Positions 55,501 to 64,000 of a stretch of 64,000 nucleotides of DNA are shown here, piece by piece. Every line of letters starts with the position of its first letter. Position 1 is the stretch's first letter. Made by a program: the position numbers and the translations under genes. The stretch covers positions 507,501 to 571,500 of the forward strand of contig JAZDSV010000004.1 in the NCBI GenBank assembly GCA_036784855.1. Direction: 5' to 3'. The notes beneath the pieces are model-generated. The model was not told where the DNA came from and did not search any database. It saw only the letters and a program-made list of their open reading frames with translations. Origin of the DNA: Aphelidium insulamus (Eukaryota > Aphelidiomycota > Aphelidea > Aphelidiaceae).

Positions 55501-58500
55501 GATTTTCAGTCAGCTCATTGACGTTTCCAAGTGTCTGGCCACCTCGACGGCGCAGCTGGTCTCTGCCGCCAAAGCCGTCGCGCCTTCCAACCGCAACCAG
55601 ACGTCGCAGCTGCAGCTGAACCGCGAGGCCAAGAACACGTCGGACGCGATGGCTGCGTTGATATCGGCCACTCGCCACTCGGCCAGAGAGCCCGAAGACA
55701 GCACAGCACAGAGCAAGCTGCTGCACTCGGCCAAACAGGCCGTGGCACCAGTCATGGCTGCCGTTGCCGCTTCCAAGGCGGCGGCAGTCACCACTAGAGA
55801 CCAAGTGGCTCAGGGCCAGTTGATCACTTGTGCGCAGACGGCGGCGGTGGACGCGCAGAAGCTGGCCCGTATTGTCGCCCAGGCCGAGGAGGCTTCGAGC
55901 GGCATAGAGTTGCTGAGCGCCCTGCAGACGGTGCACACGCTGCAGGCCGAGCTGGAGGCCGCACGGGAACAGTCACGTGGCGGCCAGCTCCGACCGCTCT
56001 ACTACCAGACGGCGGACCTGTGTGCCGCCGAGCTCAACGGCGCCAACAAACTCATTACCGCCTCGGTGACACAGCTTTTGGCCGCAGTGCCACAGCACAG
56101 CGAGAATCTGACCGGTGTGGCTGCGGTGGATGTTGCCAATGCTCTGCAGGCTTGGGTCACCGGTGTCAAGGGAGTGGCCGCTTGTTCCAAGGAGCCGCAG
56201 CTGCAAGCCAACCTGCTCGCCAGCGCGGCACAGCTTGCCGAAGGAGTGGCCAACCTGGTCAAACTGTCGCGCGACCATTGCGAGGCGTCGGATGCGGCTC
56301 GTCTTGCCGACTTGGAGGCCCAAATGCGCTCGCAGGCGGATCAGGTGGCGGCCGGCGTTTCGGGTGTGGCCGGCTTCTTGCCTGGTCAGCGCGACGTCCA
56401 GCAGACGATAAAGGTAGTCACGGCAGGCCTGGACCTGTTGCAGAACGGTCCGGCCGTCAAAGTTGCCCCCGGAGAGACCTTCCAGTCCGCGCAGAACCGA
56501 CTCAATGCCGCCTCGGCCGCACTTGCAGCCGCTGCCAACGCTCTGGTGGCCGCCAGCAGGTCCGGTGCTCCAGGCGAGCTCAAGACTGGTGCCAACCAGT
56601 TCGAAGAACAATTCAACCGGTTCGTGGTGGCGGCACAGTCAGTGCTGGCGCTGACGGCCGACTCGGTGGCCAGACAGCAAGTCCAAGCCCATGTGAAGGA
56701 TGTGGGCGGCAGCAGTTTGGCCATGCTACAGTCTGCGCGTCAGCTCTCGGCCGACCCCAACGGCGCCAATGCTCGCAACGCTCTCAACATGGCTACCGTC
56801 AATATGGCCGGCGCCATCGGCAAACTGATCGAGCAGTGCACTGTTAGCGCTCCGGGCACCACCGAGTGCAACCAGGCCGACCAGTTGCTCATGTCAGCCA
56901 CGGCCAAGGTGGACTCAATGTTGGAACCGGCCATGGCCGCACGCAACGATAGTTACTATGACTGTCTGGCCGCAGTGGCAGCCGCCGCAAAGAACATTGC
57001 TGCCGCTCTGTCCACTCTGAGTGGTGCCGCCAAGACGGGTGACGGTCAGCGTATCGGCGATAACGTGCTCGGAGCCGCAAAGGAAATTTCCGCGTTGGCG
57101 GATGCATCTGCACGCGCGGCTTACCTGGTCGGAATCAGCGATCCGTCGAGCACGCCAGCCTCTGCGGGCCTAATTGACCCCTCGGCCATTAAGACAAGTG
57201 TTGGCGAGGTTGTCGGTGCAATCGCGAAGCTGGGCGACGCCAAAAGTGGCCAGCAGCAAATCTTGGCCGCCGCCAGCAGCATCGCCAAGAACACAGCCTT
57301 GCTGTGCAATATGTGCAAGCAGAGTGCACAGGACGCACGAGTCAGTGCCGTGTGCAAGCAGCAATTCATTCAGAGTGCCAAAGCGATTGCTGGTGCTACT
57401 TCTGCCCTGGTTGGCAGCATCAAGGTGCTGGCTGGTTCCGCCACGGCCGAGAACCGTGCTACATGCAGTGCGGCCGCGGCTCCACTCTCTGAAGCGGTGA
57501 TTGCGCTGCAAAAGTTTTCTTCCACCCCAGAACTTGCACCTGTCCCCGCCACCATATCTCCGATGGCCATGCAGCGCGTGGAACCACTGCTCGACACCAA
57601 CCGCCGCCTGGTGGTGATGACACAGGACGTTGTCAGCTCGGCCAAGTCAATGTGCAGCGGCAACATTGACCCAATGTCCATTCAGATGTTGGGTGCCCAG
57701 GTCAAGGCAGTCTCGGACGCGCTGAAGCAGCTGTCCAGCATTGCCAAAAACATTGCGCCGGGTCAGAAGGATTGCGACTCGGCGTTGGAGAAGATCGGCA
57801 CGTGTGTCGGCGATCTTGATGGCGCCATCGTGCAGAATGAGATGAATGAGCTGCGGCTGCGCGAGGAATCTGGTGCCACCGCATCGACGAATGGCGGCGA
57901 CGGTGGATATCGCGACGCCCTGATCGACAATGCTCAGGCGCTTCTGTCGCTTATTCCAATGATTTGCCAGAGTGCCAAGGGCAAAGTCGCTGGCGGAGGC
58001 AATGAGCAGCAGAACCAGTCCACTCTGTCCGCTGCCCAGCTCGGTGCTGCCGCACTTCAATTTGCTGCCAACTTTCAACCGGTTAGTTTACACATTTAGG
58101 TGCCTTCTTGTACTTATTGATTTATATATAGACTACCGCCACGGCAATACGTCTAGCAACTGTGAGCGAGGACGCCAAGTTCCGCAAAGAAGTGCTCGAC
58201 ATTGTGAAAGAAGTGGGCGAGGCCAGTTTGAGCGTGCTATACTCTGCCAAAGCTGCTGGAGGAGACAAAGGAGCCACCGAGGAGCACCAGAAACTGGATG
58301 GCGAACGTCTGCGACTTGAAACAGCACTTGGCTCTGCCATCGAGAAGTTGGAGGGTTCGGCCCAGGGCACCAAGGAGTTGAACAAAATGTCGGACTCGTT
58401 GCAGAAACAAATGCGTCAGATTCCGCTCGATGCGACTTCGGTCCAGATGCTTGAAGCAGTGCCGGGCGACAATTACCAGGTGTATGCGCAAGAAGTGGTG

Positions 58501-60642
58501 GCCACTGGAAAGACATTCGCTGCCCTGCTGGGCGACGTTATGTCCAAGTCTGCCAAACCTACCATGGAGACGCTGATGCCGCTTGTCGAGTCGATCGGCA
58601 AGGCATACGCCGGCATTGCGGTCTCTGCTCAAAAGGCCTCGTCCATGAACAGCGATATGGCGATCCGACAGAATTTGTTGGATGCCGCGCGCGACCTAGG
58701 CGGCGTGTCCGTGAAACTGGTGGACTCGCTGAAAGCCGCGCTGGTGTCGGCGTCCAACAGCCCAACCGGCCAAATCGACCAGGCCACCCGGCAAAAAGTG
58801 GGCAACACCACTCGCGAAATGTCACAAACTGTCAGCAAACTGGTCAGCGTTGCCAAGGAGGGTTCTCGCGGCGTGGTTGTGTGCGAGCAGGCATTGGAAC
58901 AAATTGCCGATGCCGTTATCGACCTGGAGTCGCAGATTATGTTCGCACAGGCCGGCCAGCTGGACCCGACCGACTCTCGCGAAGTGTTCGCCAACTACAA
59001 GGATGGCTTGCAGACGCTGGCCAAGGACTTTGTCGATCAGGCACGCGCATTTGTCACGGCGGCCGCCACATCGAACCAAGACCAGCTGGCGCAATGTGCC
59101 ACGTCCACGCTTCACACGCTGGTATCACTAAAGGACACGTCAAAGAAGGCTGCCCAGTCCATCACATCTGCCGACTCGAGCACGCAAGAACAACTCCTAA
59201 TCGCCACCAAGGCCATCGCAGACACGCTGGCCAAACTTATACAGGCGGCCGTGGTCTGTTCCGGCAAGTCAATGTCCATTAGCGCCACCGGAACCGTGTC
59301 CAGTAGCGTGATGACGGCAGAAGTTGCGGATCTGCGCAACAATGCCAAGACCATGGTGCAACAGGTGCAAGAGTACGTCAAGGTTGTTAAACAGGTGGGC
59401 GATGAGTCTTCACGAGGACTGCGTGCCGTCGACGGTGTGCTCCGCGACGTAGTCAACGCGGCCAACATGCTGTCGGATGGTTCTCCGGCCGAAGGCACTG
59501 CACTGCCGGAACAAGTAGCTGTCACTGCCAAAGCACTGGCAACATCAGCCGCTCAGATGGTGTCGGTATCGTCACGTGGTGTTACCATGAACAACCAGGA
59601 CGATCTGGTGCTGGCGTCCACCGAGCTAAAGAAAGTGTTGCTGGAGCTTGTGCGACAGAGCAAGGCCGTCACGGACAAGGCTCCCGAAGACAAGCAAGCA
59701 CTGGTGTACGATGCAGTGCGCCAGGTGACCGGCGCCACGGACACACTGCTCCAGGAAGTCAAAGCCGGACTGGAGGACAACTCCCCGGACCACAAATCGC
59801 GACTGCAGCAAGCGGCCAAGGGCATTGCCGAGTCCGTCAATGGCATTGTGGAGGCGATCGGCACGCTTATCCCCGGCGGCTACGTCGACCCGAACGACCC
59901 GAACGTCATTGCGGAACGAGAGTTGCTGGCCGCCGCGTCATCCATTGAGGCCGCGGCACGGAAGCTGGCTCAGCTGAAGCCACCGGAGAGACCGCGCGAG
60001 GCCGACGAGGATCTGAACTTTGAAGAACAGATTCTTGAGGCCGCCAAGGCCATTGCAGCAGCCACGGGAGCCCTGGTACGCAGTGCCACCACTGCTCAGC
60101 GTGAAATCGTGGCCCGCAGTGCCCAAGAGGAGCGAAAGCAGCAAGGTGACCGCGGACGCGCCGGAAAACAGTCGGCAGCATACTTTTCCGACGGTACTTG
60201 GTCCGACGGCCTGGTCTCGGCCGCGAAACAAGTTGCTTACGCCACCGGAGACTTGTGTGAGGCTGCTAATGCCGCGGTCAAGGGCGAAGTGCAGCGTGAA
60301 CGCGTGGTCGCTGCTGCCAAAGGTGTGGCCGCATCCACAGCACAGTTGATGTCCGCCGCCGGTGTCAAGGCCGACCCGAACTCCCAGGCGCAGATAAGAC
60401 TGCGTGCAGCCGGAAAGAGCGTCACCACGGCCACGGAACAGCTTGTTGCAGCGGCACAAGAGTCTATGGCATTCCAGGAGACCGAGAGTGTCACCTCTAT
60501 GATGAAGGATGGCGGTGGCAGTGTGGCGGCACAACGTATACGCGAACTAGACGCACAGGCCAAGGTGCTACAGATGGAGAAGGAACTAGAACTGGCGCGT
60601 TCACGTCTCACAGGTCTTCGCAAGGGCAAGTATGCCAAGTAG
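52521..60642 (+). CDS. TLN: Talin, full length
   Basis: Six exons: 52521-53287, 53338-53509, 53563-54178, 54232-55259, 55307-58081 and 58132-60642, 2622 residues, close to animal talins. Head: F0 ('ISLKVTLVDQNTTKTMQF'), F1 with a charged loop, F2 ('PPEYHKAKKELEKIIFQDHR', 'LCRSLKTYGVTFFLVK') and F3 PTB-like domain ('PRLLGVTRDSVMRLD' to 'IAGYIDIIVKKKKE'). Rod: about 2000 residues of Ala-rich amphipathic helices in four- and five-helix bundles. Tail: I/LWEQ actin-binding domain (a 'LEAAKAIAAATGALVRSATT' stretch and 'WSDGLVSAAKQVAYATGDL') and a terminal helix 'AKVLQMEKELELARSRLTGL' resembling the dimerisation helix. It links integrin-type adhesion receptors to actin. No frame break in almost 8 kb of coding sequence. 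Confidence 0.98.
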
Positions 60643-61087
60643 TGCCGCGGTTGTTTAATCAATAGAATGGTTCCATATTATGCGTGGGATGTATTAATAG
60701 TGCCGTGAGCTCCGGCGTGGCGTGCAGAGGCGTGCAGCGTCTGCTGAGAAGCGTGCAGTTATCAGGTGAAGACCTGCTGGTGAATCAGCGGCATCGCATG
60801 GAGCGCGATTGTATTCCAAGCTAATCAGCGCGCGCAACTGTTCGTCTATGTATGTATCGTCCCAAGAGTGCACAACACTCCTTATTGTATCTTTCAATTA
60901 TTAAATATGCAGCTCATGCATATATATATATCTAATATGCGAGCCTGTGAGACATGTGTTTGTTGCGGTGTAGACATTCCGTCTCCCGCTCCATTATCAT
61001 CACTACACACGCAGTCACCAACACATACACACGCAGACACTCTGTGTCACTGCACACAGTCTGTAGCAGTGTCCCTCCGTTGCAGTC

Positions 61088-62787
61088 ATGGGCAACGGGC
61101 TGTGCTGCGGTGAGCCCGTAGACTTTGACGGCGAAGGTGCGTGCTTGTCTGAGACAGTTGCCCACTCACTCACCCACTGAACCGTCAGTGGACCTACGCC
61201 AGTTTGAACTGTTGCGCTCAGTGGGCAAGGGCGCGTTCGGCAAGGTGTGTGTGAGCGCGTGTGTACGTGACGGCTACTGACTGGGGCGTGTCTAGGTGCG
61301 CATCATCCAGCACAAGCGCAACAAGAGGATATACGCGCTCAAGTACATCAACAAGATGAAGTGCTGCAAGATGAAGGCGGTCAACAATGTCATTCAAGAG
61401 CGTCGCCTCCTCGAGGACATTGACCACCCATTCATTGTCAACTTGCGCTATGCATTTCAGGTGCGCAACAGGGAAACACTAATTGCAGTCTGAGCTTACA
61501 CGTCGTTTAGGACGATGACAATCTGTTCATGGTGCTGGACTTGATGCTGGGCGGTGATATTCGATTCCATTTGGACCGGTCTGGTGCAATGCGCGAAGAG
61601 TTAGTGCGCTTCTATGTGGCCGAGATGGCGCTAGCACTCAACTATTTACACTCCAAGCGCATAGTACACCGGTAAGTTGATGTTCCTACATCTGCACTGC
61701 AACTTCATTTATGTCATTAGGGACTTGAAGCCGGACAATGTGCTGCTGGATGAGTTGGGACATGCCCATCTGACAGACTTCAACATTGCAGTCATGTACA
61801 CTGAGGGGCAGTCATTGAAATCTGTCGCGGGAAGCATGGCGTAAGATGATTTCATTACATATCACATGTTTCTAATTGCTATAGATATATGGCGCCAGAG
61901 GTACTGAGCAAGAAGGGCTACTACTCGTCACCGGACTGGTGGAGTTTGGGCGTGATGATGTATGAGCTTCTGTTTGGGCGGAGGCCCTTTCGTGGAAAGA
62001 CCAACGACGCGCTCACGCAATCTGTGCTGAACGATCCAATAACATTCCCGTCTAATGCAGAAACTACGGTATCTCGCGACTGTCTGGATGTCATACGGAG
62101 GGTAATATTCCTTTTGTGTTCTATATTGTGATGGTCCTGATTGTTCCAGTTGCTGGAACGCGACATTAGCAGGAGACTTGGGTGTGGTGACAATAATTGG
62201 CGAGCGCTGCAAGAGCATTCCTTCTTTTCGAGCACCATTAATGGACATGCTGGCATTGACTGGGCTCTGCTGCAACAAAAAAAGGTCAAGGCGCCTTTCA
62301 TTCCCGATGTAAGATCATTTGTAATTGTATTGTAGTGCGATGTGTGTTTGACTGTTTGTTGAAGGCTAAACGGGCAAATTTCGATGCTAGTCACGAGCTG
62401 GAGGAACTGCTGTTGGAGGAGAATCCATTGCGCGCCAAGAAACGATCTCAGGGGCAGCGAGACTTCTCGAAAATACCCGGCGGCGAGCACGGCGACATGG
62501 CCAAGGATCTGATGGCGATGGAGCGAAAATTCACAAACTTCAATTATGAACGCCGGGGAGAAGTGGGCGCCGTGCGTCGGATATCAGCGGCACCAACGGG
62601 TAGCGCCGAAATGCCGCCAGCTAGCCTGCCCAGTCTGGAGATGAAGGTGGCAATCATGGATTCTGGGCGGCAAGATGCCAGCCAAGATGTTCCGATTTCA
62701 ATGCATGATCTAGATAACATTTCCGTCACGACTGACGCTCAAAGCAGGACGGGTGAAAAGTCGCACATTGATTCCACGCTCAAATAG
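61088..62787 (+). CDS. STK32: STK32/YANK-family AGC kinase
   Basis: Eight exons: 61088-61136, 61189-61244, 61296-61460, 61511-61671, 61721-61840, 61885-62101, 62150-62308 and 62365-62787, 449 residues. The N-terminus MGNGLCCGE has Gly2 for N-myristoylation plus Cys for palmitoylation, implying membrane anchoring. Kinase motifs: '[14 protein letters not shown]', 'YALKYINK', '[13 protein letters not shown]', '[13 protein letters not shown]' and '[10 protein letters not shown]', with DFN in place of DFG, the YANK hallmark. '[12 protein letters not shown]', '[20 protein letters not shown]' and an AGC tail ('[17 protein letters not shown]') follow. Substrates of this family are poorly known. The C-terminal 110 residues are disordered. 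Confidence 0.95.
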
Positions 62788-63327
62788 AGAGTTCTAGACA
62801 GCATTCGGTTGTGAAAGTGGAATTTTATTGCAGTAATGCGACAAATGACAACCATTAACGGAAAATCAAATACAAGGTAGTGAACTGTTATGGGAACATA
62901 AACGCACACAACGGTTCAGGGCGGCCGGAAACCGTGTCGCATCCACTCGGTGCGAGCGTCGCCTGGGAGTCCATCGAGCCGCGACTTTTACAGCATCCGC
63001 TCGATTTCGAGCTGGAGCTCCCTGGCCGCGTCGTCTAGCGCTAGATCCTCCGGGTGAACCGTGAGCACCGAGACCCGCCATTTTCACGGAACTCGTAATC
63101 TTCTCGTTGCAGTTGAAGTCGTTATCTTTAACGAGTGCGGCGGCCCGCCAGCGAGCCCTTAAAGTCGCAGAGCCTGCCGGAAACCCCACAACATGCGGTC
63201 TTCATTGCCACCTAGCAGGCGTGCAGCTCTCAGACAGTACCGCTTATGGCATGAGCCGCGCATAAAATAATATAAAAATGTTCATACGGAGTTCACACTT
63301 GGGTCGAAACCAAAGGACATAATTTGT

Positions 63328-63406
63328 GCCGGAAACGCTTAGTCATCAACCACGTTCGCTTAAGTTATTGGATAGGATGATCTTTCTGGCGCCACATCTG
63401 GGTAAT

Positions 63407-63450
<44 letters not shown>

Positions 63451-63920
63451 CAGTGGCACGTCATATTGGACTTCATTGAACACTAAGTGCACACAACAAA
63501 AGATTTATTGCCCAAACTGCGGCCGCCGACAAAAAGGCAACGAAGCGCGCGGCTGCATGGCGGCACCCACGAAGAGATGCTCTACCCGTTTGCGGGCGAC
63601 AAACGGGGTGAGAATATCAATAATGCCGCCCGCAAACGAGTAGCCTCCCGCCGCCGAAAGCCTCAATACCTCGACATTCCCCAGAGTCTTGTTAATTCAG
63701 CGTTTTTGCCGGAAACGTCAGGGCGTCAACCACGTCGTTTGCTAAAGTTATTGAATAGGGTAGCGCCACGATCTGGGTATTTGTGTGTGTGTCTGTCTGT
63801 GTTCACTGGCACATTATATTGGACTGCGACGATCCACGTCATCGCAGCAATGAAGACAATGCCGTTGAACACAAAGTTGCACACGAAAAACATGTCGTTG
63901 CCTACGCGGCCACAGCGCCA
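63328..63920. repeat. Two diverged tandem copies of a block of about 210 bp or more
   Basis: The block starting GCCGGAAACG at 63328 recurs at 63709. Common landmarks in order: GCCGGAAACG, TCAACCACG, AAGTTATTG(G/A)ATAGG, GCGCCAC, ATCTGGGTA, a GT run, CA(G/C)TGGCAC, ATATTGGACT, then GCGGCC and GCGCGCGG. The period is about 380 bp. Probably an old tandem duplication or a transposable-element remnant; no terminal repeats or transposase seen. Confidence 0.65.
63411..63450. repeat. (GT)n microsatellite
   Basis: About 20 uninterrupted TG units inside copy 1 of the tail repeat. Copy 2 has a shorter, interrupted run at about 63783-63803. Confidence 0.95.
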
Positions 63921-64000
63921 GACAAACCACTAGCGCGCGGCGTAGGCGGCCGGCAGGGCACACGGATGCGCCGCCGTTCGTACAGCCCAACATGTGATGC

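Larger units (their letters stand above)
62788..64000. other. Repeat-rich region without a convincing intact gene
   Basis: Open frames here look non-coding. On the minus strand around 62985-63110, two neighbouring frames read coding-like strings ('LQREDYEFRENGGSR' and 'VLTVHPEDLALDDAARELQL' ending at a stop) broken by a frame change and preceded by stops. This may be a small gene relic, family unknown. The remainder is dominated by a diverged duplicated block and a GT microsatellite, given separately. Confidence 0.45.

Noticed and set aside
63487-63933. 148-codon plus-strand frame at the window end
   Set aside because: It crosses the duplicated block and the second GT run, is very basic, and shows no conserved motif.

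Overview
Nuclear DNA of a gene-dense, intron-rich unicellular eukaryote. Almost every conserved gene is cut by short spliceosomal introns (about 41 to 130 nt, mostly 45 to 65), all three stop codons terminate genes, and intergenic gaps are usually under 500 bp. A full-length talin (FERM head, long helical rod, I/LWEQ tail), an AKT-type kinase with a PH domain, an STK32/YANK kinase with the family's DFN motif, and a kelch-repeat receptor kinase point to Amorphea, most likely a unicellular opisthokont/holozoan or an amoebozoan-like relative. The species cannot be named from sequence alone.

Layout. 1-4.1 kb is accessory: the broken end of an S28 serine peptidase, a frameshifted GNAT acetyltransferase, and three predicted membrane or secreted proteins of unknown function. 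4.3-13.7 kb mixes nuclear housekeeping genes (a PIP-box protein, SPT2, CSTF3, an HD phosphohydrolase, a hemerythrin) with a tandem pair of secreted proteins. 13.8-17 kb holds a second tandem secreted pair with a His/Asn-Asn-Cys signature and a tiny secreted basic peptide. 17.1-22.2 kb is XRN1. 22.6-23.8 kb has two lineage-specific genes, one frameshifted. 24-40 kb is rich in mitochondrial functions: CMC1, PCCB, SHMT, EF-Ts, fumarase and PCCA, interrupted by a Crinkler/STAND-like ATPase gene with frame breaks and an SLC17 transporter. 40-46.6 kb has two paralogous HSL-type hydrolases flanking a kelch receptor kinase. 46.8-62.8 kb carries AKT, eIF2B-alpha, a coiled-coil protein, talin and STK32. 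62.8-64 kb is repeat-rich with no convincing intact gene.

How genes work together. PCCA and PCCB encode both subunits of propionyl-CoA carboxylase. Fumarase and SHMT belong to linked mitochondrial carbon and one-carbon metabolism. EF-Ts and CMC1 serve mitochondrial translation and cytochrome oxidase assembly. Talin and AKT belong to adhesion and PI3K signalling. XRN1, CSTF3 and eIF2B-alpha act in mRNA decay, 3' processing and translation control.

Two patterns stand out. Seven of about 104 introns I could place need a GC donor, and one more appears to need GA. Reading-frame lesions occur only in accessory or duplicated genes, while more than 20 kb of conserved coding sequence is intact.
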